Shown: positions 1 through 9,459, counted from the first letter of the stretch. The stretch is 11,614 nucleotides of DNA from JBQCEE01 sp051960575 (GCF_051960575.1 NZ_JBQCEE010000279.1:1-11614), one strand, 5' to 3'. The notes: generated from the sequence alone by a model not told the origin. Numbers and translations: made by a program.

Positions 1-89
1 GACGCGGCGACGTGGTGGTCGCACCCTTCGAGCTCGTACGGGCCGACGCCGAAAGGCTGCGCGGGCTGCTCGCACCCTCGGGCGCATGA
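1..89 (+). CDS. C-terminal tail of an unidentified protein (partial)
   Basis: A frame open from the window edge (codons in phase from base 3) ends at a TGA at 87-89. It encodes about 28 residues finishing in ERLRGLLAPSGA. The composition (VVVAPFELV followed by an Arg/Ala/Leu-rich helix) and the GC-rich third positions look like the end of a real actinobacterial protein. Too little is present to name a family. It runs in the same direction as the MFS gene that follows 43 bp later, but that gene seems to have its own promoter. The alternative is that this is chance open frame in GC-rich DNA. Confidence 0.5.
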   Translation, partial: RGDVVVAPFELVRADAERLRGLLAPSGA

Positions 90-120
90 CGCGCTGATCG
101 GGCGGCGGATCGGCCAGCTT

Positions 121-126
121 TACGCT
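121..126 (+). promoter_or_regulatory. Putative -10 hexamer (TACGCT) of a leaderless MFS transcript
   Basis: TACGCT fits the actinobacterial TANNNT -10 pattern and ends 6 bases before the GTG at 133, so transcription would start at or next to the start codon. No Shine-Dalgarno sequence is visible before the GTG, which agrees with leaderless translation. No convincing -35 element is seen at normal spacing. The assignment is inference from pattern and spacing. Confidence 0.45.
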
Positions 127-132
127 CGACCA

Positions 133-1575
133 GTGGCGTTGGCGGTCGAGGACGAACCGGATCCACGGCGCTGGCTTGCCCTGATCACCTGCTGCTCGGC
201 GCTGTTCATGACCCTGCTGGACGTCAGCGTCACGAACGTCGCGCTGCCGTCGATCGGACGCGCCACCGGGGCCGGCCCGTCGCAGCTGCAGTGGGTGGTG
301 AGCGGGTACACACTGGCCTTCGGCCTCGTGCCGGTGCTCGCCGGCCGCCTCGGCGACGACCACGGCCGCCGGCTGATGTTCCAGGTCGGGGTCGGCACGT
401 TCGCCGCCACCAGCGCGATGGCCGGGCTGTCGCCGACCGCCGGTGTGCTGATCGTCGCCCGCGTGCTGCAGGGGCTCGCCGGCGGGCTCATCAACCCGCA
501 GGTGTCGGGGCTGGTGCAGCAGCTGTTCCGCACGGACGAACGGGGCCGGGCCTTCGGCGTGCTCGGCACGTGCGTCGGGGTGTCGACGGCGCTCGGACCG
601 CTGGTCGGTGGCGCGCTCATCGGACTCGGCGGCCCGCACCTCGGCTGGCGGCTGATCTTCTTCGTCAACGTGCCGATCGGCGTCGCGGTCATCCTCATCG
701 CCCGCCGCCTGCTGCCGAACGACCCGAAGCCCGGCCGGCACCGCCTCGACGTCCTCGGCTCGGCCCTGCTCGGCGGCGCGACCTTCTGCGTGCTGTTCGC
801 GTCCGTCGAGTACGACGCCCTCAAGGACGCGCGGCTGGCTTGGCTCGCCGTGCCCGCGGTGGTGCTCGTCGGCCTGTTCGTGCGGCGCGAGCGACGGCTC
901 ACCGACCAGCGGCTCGACCCACTCGTCGACCTGCGGCTGTTCCGCACGCCGTCGTACACGTCGGGCATCCTGCTCGCGATCACGTTCTTCCCGGCGGTGG
1001 CCGGCCTGCCGCTCGTGCTCGCCCTCTATTACCAGGACGGTGTTGGCTACAGCGCGCTCCAGTCGGGGCTCGGCATCACCGCCTTCGCGGTCGGCGCGAG
1101 CATCTCGGCGCCGCTGGTCGGTCGTGTCGTCACGCGCATCGGCCGCCCGCTCGTCATCGGCGGCGCCACCACGGTCGGTGTCGGCGCGTTGCTGCTCGCG
1201 CTGCTCGTCACGCACGGGCCGGCGGGCGACGCGGCGCTCGTGCTCGCTCCGGCGCTGTTCCTCATGGGCATCGGCCAGGGCGCGGTGATCACGCCGAACC
1301 AGGCGCTCTCGCTGATGGAGATCGACCCCGTCACGGGCAGCACCGCAGGGGGTGTGCTGCAGACCGCGCAGCGCATCGGGCTGGCGATCGGCCAGGCCGT
1401 CGTCGGCGCGTTCTTCTTCGCCGGCGTCTCGGGCGGGCACGGCCGGGCGGCGTACGCCCACGGCCTGCGCTACGCCGTCGGCGCCGGGCTCTGCTTCATC
1501 GCGCTCGCCATCGTCATCGGCGTCGCCGACATCGTGCGCAACCGCCGCCGCGCCGCCGCAGATGTGCTGGTGTGA
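133..1575 (+). CDS. MFS transporter, DHA2 (EmrB/QacA-like, 14-TMS) family
   Basis: This is a 480-residue inner-membrane protein with about 14 hydrophobic segments, the usual size for DHA2 drug:H+ antiporters. Visible family motifs are LDVSVTNVALP at residues 29-39 (motif D1), the loop motif A GRLGDDHGRR at 71-80, RVLQGLAGG at 110-118 (motif B), and the antiporter motif C GVSTALGPLVGG at 149-160. These are followed by the DHA2-typical GWRLIFFVNVPIG at 171-183. The second half holds further helices and GIGQGAVITPNQ near 379-390. By family it should expel drugs or other small amphiphiles in exchange for protons; the substrate cannot be read. The GTG start is chosen because the first helix begins about 15 residues in and a -10-like hexamer sits just upstream. 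No TetR/MarR regulator lies beside it in the window. It converges on the amylosucrase gene with a 6-bp gap. Confidence 0.93.
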   Translation: MALAVEDEPDPRRWLALITCCSALFMTLLDVSVTNVALPSIGRATGAGPSQLQWVVSGYTLAFGLVPVLAGRLGDDHGRRLMFQVGVGTFAATSAMAGLSPTAGVLIVARVLQGLAGGLINPQVSGLVQQLFRTDERGRAFGVLGTCVGVSTALGPLVGGALIGLGGPHLGWRLIFFVNVPIGVAVILIARRLLPNDPKPGRHRLDVLGSALLGGATFCVLFASVEYDALKDARLAWLAVPAVVLVGLFVRRERRLTDQRLDPLVDLRLFRTPSYTSGILLAITFFPAVAGLPLVLALYYQDGVGYSALQSGLGITAFAVGASISAPLVGRVVTRIGRPLVIGGATTVGVGALLLALLVTHGPAGDAALVLAPALFLMGIGQGAVITPNQALSLMEIDPVTGSTAGGVLQTAQRIGLAIGQAVVGAFFFAGVSGGHGRAAYAHGLRYAVGAGLCFIALAIVIGVADIVRNRRRAAADVLV

Positions 1576-1581
1576 GCGCTG

Positions 1582-3477
1582 TCAGCCCTCGACGAGCCAC
1601 ATCGCCTGGTACGGCGCCAGCCAGAGGCGTCCCTGCTCGTCGGGTGTCACGGCGGCGCCGGTGAGGGCGTCCACCGGGTGATGGATGCCCACGGCGTGCA
1701 CCCGGTGGGCCGACCACGGACGCCAGTGCTCGGTGACGTTGAACAGTTCGAGCAGTTCGCCCTCCGGGTGCACTCGCAGCACGGGCAGTACGCCGGGGTC
1801 GTCCGGGCTCAACACCTGTGCAGGGGTCGCGGCGTGCAGCGGTGCCAATGAGCGCCGCGTGGCCACGAGGTGCCGCAGCCCGCTCCACAGCTGCTGCGCG
1901 GCGGTGCCGGGCACCGTCGCGGCGGCGGCGCGGTCGTCGTCGAACCGCGGCCGGTGCAGCCAGCGGTTGTCGCTCTCGTGCCCGGGCTCGCTCGCCCAGG
2001 CGTCGTCCGAGGGCAGCCCGACCTCGTCGCCCATCCAGAGCACGGGGATGCCGCCCCAGCCGAGCACGATGGCGTGGGCGAGCAGCAGCCGCTGTACGGC
2101 CGGTGTCACCGCGTCCGGGTCACCGGCGCGCTCGGCCGCGGCCAGCCCCGCCAGCGACGCCGCCATCCCGCTGATCCGCTTGTCGCCGGTCGCCGGGTTG
2201 GCCTGGAAGACGAGCCCCTCGGCGAACGAGCCGGGGAACTCGCCGCTGTAGAAGTCGGACAGGAACGCCCGGTGCGCGAAGCCGTTCAGCCCGACGGCCG
2301 CGGCGTCGCCGTCGTCGATCGCCCATCCGATGTCGTCGTGGCAGCGCAGGTAGCAGATCCAGGCCGTCGTCGACGGCACCGCGGGCAGCTGGCCGAGCGC
2401 GTGCGCGGCGAGGCGCACGTCGCGGCTCGCGAGCATCGACCAGATCTGCACCATGAGCGAGTTGTGGTAGGCCAGGTCGCTCACCTTGCCGTGGTGGCGG
2501 CCCTGCCCGAGGTACTGCACGAGGTCGTCCGGCGCCACGATCGCCTCGGCCTTGAGCAGCACCGCCGGCGCGGCCATGCGCAGCACCGCCCGCAGCGCCT
2601 GGGCGATCGCGTGCACCTCCGGCTGGTTCTGGCAGTTGGTGCCGAGCCGCTTCCAGAGGAACGCGATGGCGTCGAGCCGGATCACCTCGACGCCGAGGTT
2701 CGCCAGCCACAGCACGATGTCGACGTACTCGGCCACCACGTCGGGATTGGTCCAGTTGACGTCCCACTGGAAGCTGTTGAAGGTCGTCCAGACCCAGCCG
2801 CCCAGCTCGTCGTCCCAGGTGAAGTTGCCGGGCGCGAAGTCGGGGAAGACCTCGGGCAGCGTGCGCTCGTACGCGTCCGGCTGCGTGCGGTCGGGATAGA
2901 CGTAGAAGTAGTCGCGGTATTTCGGGTCGCCGGCGCGCGCCGCCTGCGCCCACGCGTGCTCGCGGGCGACGTGGTTCAGCACCAGGTCGAGCACCAGGCT
3001 GATGCCCCGCGCGCGCAGGGCGGACGCGAGCTCGCGCAGGTCGTCGACCGTCCCCAGGTCGGGCCGCACGGAGCGGTAGTCGGCCACGGCGTAGCCGCCG
3101 TCGCTGTCGCCCGGGCGCGGCCGCAGCAGCGGCATGAGATGCAGGTAGGTGACCCCGAGCTCGTGCAGGTACGGCAGCCGCCGGTGCAGGTCGGGCAGGT
3201 CGGCGGCGAGCCGGTCGCAGTACGCCGCGTAGCCGATCATGTGGGGCGACTGGAACCAGTCCGGACGCAGGATGCGGGTCTGGTCGAGACGGTGCAGGTC
3301 GTCCGGGCGCTCGGCGTACGCCGCGCCGGCCATCGCGAGCAGCCGAGTCTCGAGCGTCGCGGCGGCCCTGTCGTCGAACAGGGACGCGAGCGCGCTGCGC
3401 AGGTCCGGCAGCCAGCGCTCGACACGGAGCTCGAACAGCTCACGGCGCTCGGGCGACAGGTCGGTCAACGCGGCCAC
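1582..3477 (-). CDS. Amylosucrase (GH13 subfamily 4 alpha-glucan-synthesising glucosidase)
   Basis: The 631-residue protein should transfer glucose from sucrose onto a growing alpha-1,4-glucan, releasing fructose. The helical N-terminus (1-75) precedes a GH13 barrel. Visible are FQSPHMIGY (75-83), YLHLMPLL (111-118), SDGGYAV (125-131), DLVLNH (164-169), WVWTTFNSFQWDVNW (228-242) and VIRLDAIAFLWK (265-276) with nucleophile D269. They continue with acid/base E311 in LLKAEAIV, stabiliser D381 in RCHDDIGW, GDEVG (483-487) and RWLHRPR (505-511). From memory, order and spacing match Neisseria polysaccharea amylosucrase (about 636 aa), including the Asp and Arg regions that shape its sucrose pocket. 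No signal peptide is seen, so it is probably cytoplasmic. The open frame extends to 3768, but that part is a shadow of the kinase gene. GTG at 3475-3477 is chosen because AGGA lies 7 bases upstream and the length fits. It follows the kinase by 28 bp. Sucrose hydrolysis or isomerisation are alternative activities. Confidence 0.93.
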   Translation of the reverse strand: MAALTDLSPERRELFELRVERWLPDLRSALASLFDDRAAATLETRLLAMAGAAYAERPDDLHRLDQTRILRPDWFQSPHMIGYAAYCDRLAADLPDLHRRLPYLHELGVTYLHLMPLLRPRPGDSDGGYAVADYRSVRPDLGTVDDLRELASALRARGISLVLDLVLNHVAREHAWAQAARAGDPKYRDYFYVYPDRTQPDAYERTLPEVFPDFAPGNFTWDDELGGWVWTTFNSFQWDVNWTNPDVVAEYVDIVLWLANLGVEVIRLDAIAFLWKRLGTNCQNQPEVHAIAQALRAVLRMAAPAVLLKAEAIVAPDDLVQYLGQGRHHGKVSDLAYHNSLMVQIWSMLASRDVRLAAHALGQLPAVPSTTAWICYLRCHDDIGWAIDDGDAAAVGLNGFAHRAFLSDFYSGEFPGSFAEGLVFQANPATGDKRISGMAASLAGLAAAERAGDPDAVTPAVQRLLLAHAIVLGWGGIPVLWMGDEVGLPSDDAWASEPGHESDNRWLHRPRFDDDRAAAATVPGTAAQQLWSGLRHLVATRRSLAPLHAATPAQVLSPDDPGVLPVLRVHPEGELLELFNVTEHWRPWSAHRVHAVGIHHPVDALTGAAVTPDEQGRLWLAPYQAMWLVEG

Positions 3478-3484
3478 GGCCCCA

Positions 3485-3488
3485 TCCT
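3485..3488 (-). promoter_or_regulatory. Shine-Dalgarno site fixing the amylosucrase GTG start
   Basis: On the minus strand AGGA is followed by 7 bases and then GTG. This supports the GTG at 3477 over any start inside the preceding kinase gene. It also fits an internal cistron translated from a shared transcript. Confidence 0.6.
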
Positions 3489-3505
3489 GCCGTGCCCGCC
3501 GGTGA

Positions 3506-5605
3506 TCACCTGCGCAGGTGCACCGTGAAGACCGAGCCGCCGCGCGGGCCGGGAGCGTGGGTGACGTCGCCGCCGTTCGCGCGGGCGAGCTGCTGCACGA
3601 TGTACAGGCCGAGCCCCGTGCCCGTGCGCACCCTCGCGGTGTCGGCCGCGCGCGAGAAGCGGTCGAACAGCCGCGCACGGAACTCCTCGGGCACGCCCGG
3701 GCCCTCGTCGTGCACCGCGACGGTGACCTCGCCATCCGCGCGGTCGACGACCACCCGGGTGCAGCCACCGCCGTACTTCGCGGCGTTCGTCAGCAGGTTC
3801 ACCAGGATCTGGTCGAGATGGCCGGGCTGCACCAGGGCGGTCACACCGTCCAGCGTCTCGACCACCGGCGCCGACTCGGTGAGCTCGAGCGCGTCGGCGA
3901 GATGCCGGCCAACCGGTACCCGCTGCGGCCGGGCCACCAGCATCCCGGCCTCGAGGGTCACGAGCGCGAGCACCTCGCCGACGACGGCGCCGAGGCGGCG
4001 GGCGTTGCGCTCGATCGCGGTGAACAGCGCCTGCACCTCGGGCAGGCCGCCGGCCGGGCCGTCGTCGTCGGCGCCGAGCTCGCTGGAGCCGTGGATCACA
4101 GACAGCGGCGTGCCGATCTCGTGCCCGAGCATGCCGATCAGGTCGAGCTTGAGCTGGTTCGCCGCCTCGAGCTCGTCGTTGCGGCGCGCGAGCTCGGCGG
4201 CCGCCGCGTCGCGCTCGCGCTCGGCGGCGCGGCGGGCGGTGATGTCGGTGTTGATCTCGAGCACGACGTCCGGCCGCCCGTCCACCCCGGGGTGCAGCAC
4301 CTGGCGGCTCTCGACCACGATGGTGCGGCCGTCGGCCGTGCGGTGCTGCAGCTCGCCGGTCCAGCCGCCCGTCCGCGCGATGCGCTCGTCCTGCTCGGCG
4401 CCGGACGCGACGTCGGGGAAGACGGTGTGGAGCAACTCGTGCGTCACCCGCCCGACGGCCTGCTCGGCCGGCGTGCCGTACAGCTCGGTCGCGGCGGCGT
4501 TCCACCAGCTGATGACGCCGTCGAGCCCGCGCACGATCACGGCGGCCGGGATGAGCTGCAGCAGGCGGGCCTGGTCGGCCAACTGCCGCTCGGCCGCTCG
4601 TGCGGTCGTGATGTCCTCGATCTCGGCGAGCAGGCTGGTGATGCGGCCGGACGTGTCCGGCAGCCCGGACGCCTGCACCCTGACCCAGTAGTCGTGGCCG
4701 TCGGCGTGCCGGAAGACCCGTTCCGCGCCGAGCGAATCGACCTCGCCGCCGGCCAGCCGGCGCATGCCGTGCTCGACCTCGGCGGTGTGCTCCGGCGCGC
4801 GCAGCTGCTGCTGCCGCATGCCGAGCAGCTCCTGCTGCGAGTAGCCGGTGATGTCGGCCGCCGCCTGGTTGACGTGCAGCAGCCGGCCGAGCCCCTCCTC
4901 GGTGACGTCGATGAGCAGCATCCCGAACGGCGAGTTGCTGAAGGCGCGGCGGAAGCGCTGCTCGCTCACCTCGAGGGCGGCGACCGCGCGGGTGCGGTCG
5001 GCCAGCAACTGCTCGGTGCGCTCGTAGTCGTCGGCGTGCTGCAGCCCCTGCCGCAGGCTCTCGCCGAGCAGTTCGAGGTGCGCGGCGTCCACGTCGTCGA
5101 AGGCGGCCGGGTGCGCGCTGGAGATCTTCAGGACGCCCATCGCGTCGTCGCCCGAGAGCAGCGGCACGACCGCCATCGACCGGATGCCGAGCCGCCGGCA
5201 CGCGGCACGGTCGACCCGGTCGTCGGTCTCGGTGTCGTGGCACATCAGCGTGCGGCGCGAGCCCATGGCGAGGCCGGACAGCGATCCTTCGACGCCGACG
5301 GTGGCACCGCCCGCATCTGCAAGCGTGCCCGCGACGCCGGTGTAGACCAGGCGGTCGCCGTCGACGAGCTCGACGACCGAGCCGTCGGCGTGCGGGAAGG
5401 CGGTGACCGCGTGCTCGGCGACGAGGCGGGTCACCTCGTCGCGGGTGCGCGCACCGTGCACCGCCCGCTGCGCCTCGACGATGGAACGCAGGGCGCGGGC
5501 CGATCGGCCGGCGCCGCCGAACTCGACCTGCGGGCGGGCGGGAGGCGCGACCGTCCCGGTCGGTGCCATGGGGCTCCCTCCGGACGGCATCCTCGCCTCG
5601 TCCAT
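3506..5605 (-). CDS. Soluble GAF-PAS-PAS sensor histidine kinase
   Basis: This 699-residue protein has no transmembrane segment, so it should sense a cytoplasmic signal. A GAF domain spans about 38-190 (AFPHADGSVVEL, then RSMAVVPLLSGDDAMGVLKISS). PAS 1 lies at about 212-335 (FRRAFSNSPFGMLLID, ending EIEDIT) and PAS 2 at about 343-458 (IPAAVIVRGLDGVISWWNAAA, ending EINTDIT). A coiled-coil linker (459-485) leads to a HisKA domain with phosphoacceptor H495 in MLGHEIGTPLSV. The ATPase has N box NLLTNAAKYG (603-612), G1 DEGPGVP (633-639), F box FDRF (647-650) and G2 GTGLGLYIV (662-670). The H box reads GHEIGTPL instead of the usual SHELRTPL. ATG 5605 has AGGGGG 6 bases upstream; an in-frame ATG at 5569 (Met13) has a stronger site and may be the true start. 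It follows the phosphatase by 30 bp and precedes amylosucrase by 28 bp. No response regulator adjoins it. Ligand and target are unknown. Confidence 0.92.
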   Translation of the reverse strand: MDEARMPSGGSPMAPTGTVAPPARPQVEFGGAGRSARALRSIVEAQRAVHGARTRDEVTRLVAEHAVTAFPHADGSVVELVDGDRLVYTGVAGTLADAGGATVGVEGSLSGLAMGSRRTLMCHDTETDDRVDRAACRRLGIRSMAVVPLLSGDDAMGVLKISSAHPAAFDDVDAAHLELLGESLRQGLQHADDYERTEQLLADRTRAVAALEVSEQRFRRAFSNSPFGMLLIDVTEEGLGRLLHVNQAAADITGYSQQELLGMRQQQLRAPEHTAEVEHGMRRLAGGEVDSLGAERVFRHADGHDYWVRVQASGLPDTSGRITSLLAEIEDITTARAAERQLADQARLLQLIPAAVIVRGLDGVISWWNAAATELYGTPAEQAVGRVTHELLHTVFPDVASGAEQDERIARTGGWTGELQHRTADGRTIVVESRQVLHPGVDGRPDVVLEINTDITARRAAERERDAAAAELARRNDELEAANQLKLDLIGMLGHEIGTPLSVIHGSSELGADDDGPAGGLPEVQALFTAIERNARRLGAVVGEVLALVTLEAGMLVARPQRVPVGRHLADALELTESAPVVETLDGVTALVQPGHLDQILVNLLTNAAKYGGGCTRVVVDRADGEVTVAVHDEGPGVPEEFRARLFDRFSRAADTARVRTGTGLGLYIVQQLARANGGDVTHAPGPRGGSVFTVHLRR
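5574..5581 (-). promoter_or_regulatory. Strong Shine-Dalgarno (GGAGGGAG) before an alternative kinase start
   Basis: On the minus strand GGAGGGAG is followed by CCCC and ATG (5569-5567), giving a GGAGG core 7 bases from the codon. That start would give a 687-residue kinase lacking only a short disordered N-terminus. The upstream ATG at 5605 also has an SD-like AGGGGG, so the start is ambiguous by 12 residues. Confidence 0.5.
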
Positions 5606-5635
5606 CGGCCACCCCCTGCTCGGCTTGAGCGGAGG

Positions 5636-7314
<1,679 letters not shown>

Positions 7315-7321
7315 CCGTCCG

Positions 7322-7327
7322 ACCCTA
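7322..7327 (-). promoter_or_regulatory. Putative -10 hexamer (TAGGGT) of the PhoD-like gene
   Basis: On the minus strand TAGGGT (TANNNT pattern) is followed by 7 bases and the ATG at 7314. It suggests a leaderless transcript starting at the phosphatase gene. The same bases include AGGG, which could instead act as a weak Shine-Dalgarno site at 8-base spacing; sequence alone cannot separate the two readings. Confidence 0.4.
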
Positions 7328-7353
7328 ACCCCCGTCCCATCCGGAGCGGGCGC

Positions 7354-8451
7354 TCAGACGGTGCGGGCGCCGTCCGACGGCTCGGCGACGAACCAGCGCG
7401 GCTCGTTCCACCCCTGCCGCGCGAAGACCTCCGCCACGGCCGCTCCCGCCGCCTGCGCCTCGTCGACCGGGAGCAGGGCGATGACACAGCCGCCGAACCC
7501 GCCGCCGGTCATGCGCGCCCCGAGCGCCCCGTGGGCCAGCAGCGTGTCGGCCGCGGTGTCGATCTCGGGCACGGTGATCTCGAAGTCGTCGCGCATCGAC
7601 GCGTGCGAAGCCGTCAGCAGCGGGCCGATCTCGGCGAGCCGCGCCTCGCGCAGCAGGGCGGCCACGGCGAGCACGCGCTCGTTCTCGGTCACCACGTGCC
7701 GCACGCGGCGCCGCAGCCGGTCGTCGTCGAGCGCCGCGAGGGCGGCGTCGAGGTCGGTGACGTCACGCAGTGCAGCGACGCCGAGCCGCCGCGTCGCCTC
7801 GGTGCAGTCGTCGCGCCGGGCGCGGTACTCGCCGTCCACGAGGCGGTGCGGCGCGCGCGAGTCGACGACCAGCAGCGCGAGACCGGCACGGTCGGGTGCG
7901 AACGGCACCGCCTCGACGTCCCGCGAGCGCATGTCGCACAGCAGCGCGTGCCCCGCGCGGCCCCGGACGGAGACGAGCTGATCCATCCCGCCGGTCGGGG
8001 CGCCGACGAACTCGGTCTCGGCCCGCGTCGCCGCGTCGACCGTCTTGTCGGGCGACAGGGTGCGGCCGAGCGCCGCGGCCACCGCGACGGTCGTCGCGCA
8101 GGCGACCGCGGCCGACGACGAGAGCCCGGCGCCGAGGGGCACGTCGCTGTCGAGATCGATGGCCCACCCGCGCCCGGTGGCGTCGAGGGCCCAGACGGCG
8201 CCGACGGCGTAGGCGGCCCAGCCGTCGTCGCCGTCGATCCAGGACGCACCCGGCACGAGGTCGGTCACCGTCGCCGCGCGCTGCAGCTGACGCGACCGCA
8301 CGGTGACGCCGCCGCCCTCGACCGGCGCCACCTCGGCCCGGCAGCCCATCGGCAGCGCCAGCGGCAGCACGAAGCCGTCGTTGTAGTCGGTGTGCTCGCC
8401 GATCAGGTTGACGCGGCCGGGCGCCCACGCGCACCAGGACTGCTGGGACAT
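7354..8451 (-). CDS. galK: Galactokinase
   Basis: This 365-residue GHMP-family kinase phosphorylates alpha-D-galactose at C1 with ATP, the entry step of the Leloir pathway in the cytoplasm. The galactokinase signature GRVNLIGEHTDYNDGFVLP lies at 12-30, the ATP-binding motif PLGAGLSSSAAV at 105-116, the catalytic Asp in GGMDQL (D157), and GHMP motif 3 MTGGGFGGCVIAL at 314-326. Length is slightly short of the usual 380-390 but complete. The GEHTDYNDG signature separates it from homoserine and mevalonate kinases. ATG 8451 places the signature right at the N-terminus as in the family. galT and galE are not in the window, so the rest of the pathway must lie elsewhere. The gaps to uppP (26 bp before the stop codon side of its promoter) and to the phosphatase (39 bp) are short, but a TAGGGT hexamer 6 bases before the ATG suggests its own transcript. 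Confidence 0.95.
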   Translation of the reverse strand: MSQQSWCAWAPGRVNLIGEHTDYNDGFVLPLALPMGCRAEVAPVEGGGVTVRSRQLQRAATVTDLVPGASWIDGDDGWAAYAVGAVWALDATGRGWAIDLDSDVPLGAGLSSSAAVACATTVAVAAALGRTLSPDKTVDAATRAETEFVGAPTGGMDQLVSVRGRAGHALLCDMRSRDVEAVPFAPDRAGLALLVVDSRAPHRLVDGEYRARRDDCTEATRRLGVAALRDVTDLDAALAALDDDRLRRRVRHVVTENERVLAVAALLREARLAEIGPLLTASHASMRDDFEITVPEIDTAADTLLAHGALGARMTGGGFGGCVIALLPVDEAQAAGAAVAEVFARQGWNEPRWFVAEPSDGARTV

Positions 8452-8457
8452 GCGGTC

Positions 8458-8463
8458 ACCCTA
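8458..8463 (-). promoter_or_regulatory. Putative -10 hexamer (TAGGGT) of galK
   Basis: On the minus strand TAGGGT, then 6 bases, then the galK ATG. It is the same hexamer at nearly the same spacing as before the PhoD-like gene, pointing to leaderless initiation. AGGG within it could alternatively serve as a Shine-Dalgarno site. No clear -35 element is seen. Confidence 0.42.
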
Positions 8464-8477
8464 GCCGGGCGACCGTC

Positions 8478-9374
8478 TCAACGGACGTTGAGCCAGACGA
8501 GGGCGGCCGCGCCCGCGAGGAGGCAGTAGTAGCCGAACGGACGCAGCGAGCGGTTCGCCAGGTAGCGCGTCAGGAAGCGCACGGACAGGTAGGCGCCGAC
8601 CCCCGACAGCACCGAGCCGAACAGCACCTGCGGGCGGATGCCGTCACCGAGCGGGCCGGCGAGGTCGCCGAGCTTCAGCGCGCCGGCGGCGAGGATGACC
8701 GGCGTCGCGAGCAGGAACGAGAAGCGGGCGGCGTCCTCGCGCGAGAGACCACGGACGAGACCACCGACGGTGGCGATGCCCGACCGCGAGATGCCGGGGG
8801 CGAGGGCGAGGATCTGCGTCGCGCCGATCCCGACGGCCGACTTCACGTCGAGTTCGGCGAGCCGCTTGTCCGACTCGGGGCCGGACACGCGCTCGTCGAC
8901 GTACTCGGAGTCGAGGTCGGTGTCGCCCCGGCGCATCCGCTCGCTGACGAGCAGGATCACGCCGTTGGCCATGAGGAAGCAGGCCGTCGGCGTCGGCTTG
9001 GCGAGCGTCGTCCGGAACCAGTGCTCGAGCAACAGGCCGACCAACCCCACCGGGATCGTGGCCAGCACGAGCAGCCAGGCCAGCCGTTGGTCGCTCGTGC
9101 GCACCTCGCGCCGCACGATGCTCGTGACGAGACCGCCGACGATGCGCACCCAGTCGCGCCAGAAGTACACGATCAGCGCGATGGCGGTCGCGACGTGCAG
9201 GCCGACGATGAAGGCAAGGTAGGGCGACTCGGGCGTCGACACGTTGAGGTCGCGCGCCCACGACCCGCCGACGACCGCCGGCACCAGCACGCTGTGTCCC
9301 AGGCTCGAGACCGGGAAGAGTTCCGCCACACCCTGCAACGCGCCGACGACACCGGCCTCGAGCCAACTGAGCAT
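8478..9374 (-). CDS. uppP: Undecaprenyl-diphosphate phosphatase (BacA/UppP family)
   Basis: This 298-residue polytopic membrane protein should dephosphorylate undecaprenyl diphosphate to the monophosphate, recycling the lipid carrier for peptidoglycan synthesis; the family can also give bacitracin resistance. The first motif, GALQGVAELFPVSSLGH (11-27), holds the (E/Q)xxxE pair (Q14, E18) and the conserved serines. The second, APGISRSG (192-199), holds the family arginine R197. Further hydrophobic segments surround a charged acidic cytoplasmic loop at about 145-178. AELFPVSSLGHS differs from the textbook TEFLPVSSSAH, suggesting an actinobacterial variant that might be a second paralogue in the genome. 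Start ATG 9374 is chosen because motif 1 then begins close to the N-terminus as usual and a TAGCGT hexamer sits 7 bases upstream. A TTG at 9407 would add 11 residues without a good ribosome site. It is divergent from the response regulator across 91 bp. Confidence 0.92.
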   Translation of the reverse strand: MLSWLEAGVVGALQGVAELFPVSSLGHSVLVPAVVGGSWARDLNVSTPESPYLAFIVGLHVATAIALIVYFWRDWVRIVGGLVTSIVRREVRTSDQRLAWLLVLATIPVGLVGLLLEHWFRTTLAKPTPTACFLMANGVILLVSERMRRGDTDLDSEYVDERVSGPESDKRLAELDVKSAVGIGATQILALAPGISRSGIATVGGLVRGLSREDAARFSFLLATPVILAAGALKLGDLAGPLGDGIRPQVLFGSVLSGVGAYLSVRFLTRYLANRSLRPFGYYCLLAGAAALVWLNVR

Positions 9375-9381
9375 TCGTCGG

Positions 9382-9387
9382 ACGCTA
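9382..9387 (-). promoter_or_regulatory. Putative -10 hexamer (TAGCGT) of uppP
   Basis: On the minus strand TAGCGT (TANNNT) is followed by 7 bases and ATG 9374. No Shine-Dalgarno sequence precedes this ATG, so leaderless initiation is the simplest reading. A TTGCTT (9402-9407) lies upstream, but its 14-bp spacing is short for a -35 element. Confidence 0.45.
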
Positions 9388-9403
9388 CCGGCGGGCGGTG
9401 AAA

Positions 9404-9432
9404 GCAACCTGATCGGCCGCCGTGGGGGTTGC
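9404..9432. promoter_or_regulatory. Inverted repeat GCAACC-N17-GGTTGC in the divergent uppP/regulator intergenic region
   Basis: GCAACC at 9404-9409 and GGTTGC at 9427-9432 form a perfect 6-bp inverted repeat in the 91-bp region between the two divergent starts. Each arm overlaps a TTGC that could be part of a -35 element for the gene on its side. It could be an operator for the adjacent OmpR-type regulator, or simply two similar promoter elements facing apart. Arms are short, so chance is possible. Confidence 0.25.
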
Positions 9433-9453
9433 CGGCCTCACGCGCGCGCCACG

Positions 9454-9459
9454 GATACT
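9454..9459 (+). promoter_or_regulatory. Putative -10 hexamer (GATACT) of the response regulator gene
   Basis: GATACT ends 6 bases before ATG 9466, placing the transcription start on the A of the start codon. TTGCCG at 9429-9434 could be the -35 element with a 19-bp spacer. There is no Shine-Dalgarno sequence before the ATG, supporting a leaderless mRNA. Confidence 0.5.

Noticed and set aside
1576..1581. Bidirectional terminator between the MFS and amylosucrase genes
   Set aside because: The gap is only 6 bp and the nearby AGCGCT palindrome is too short to form a terminator stem.
1870..3528. A 552-codon plus-strand open frame antisense to amylosucrase
   Set aside because: The amylosucrase frame on the minus strand has all catalytic motifs; this one is a low-complexity shadow.
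3478..3768. N-terminal extension of the amylosucrase frame
   Set aside because: These 97 codons overlap the kinase ATPase end in another frame, are Arg/Ser/Ala-rich, and precede a GTG with a good SD site that yields the normal enzyme length.
7354..9374. galK, uppP and amylosucrase as a single sugar-metabolism operon
   Set aside because: The genes belong to different pathways, and galK, uppP and the phosphatase each have a promoter-like hexamer; short gaps alone are not enough.
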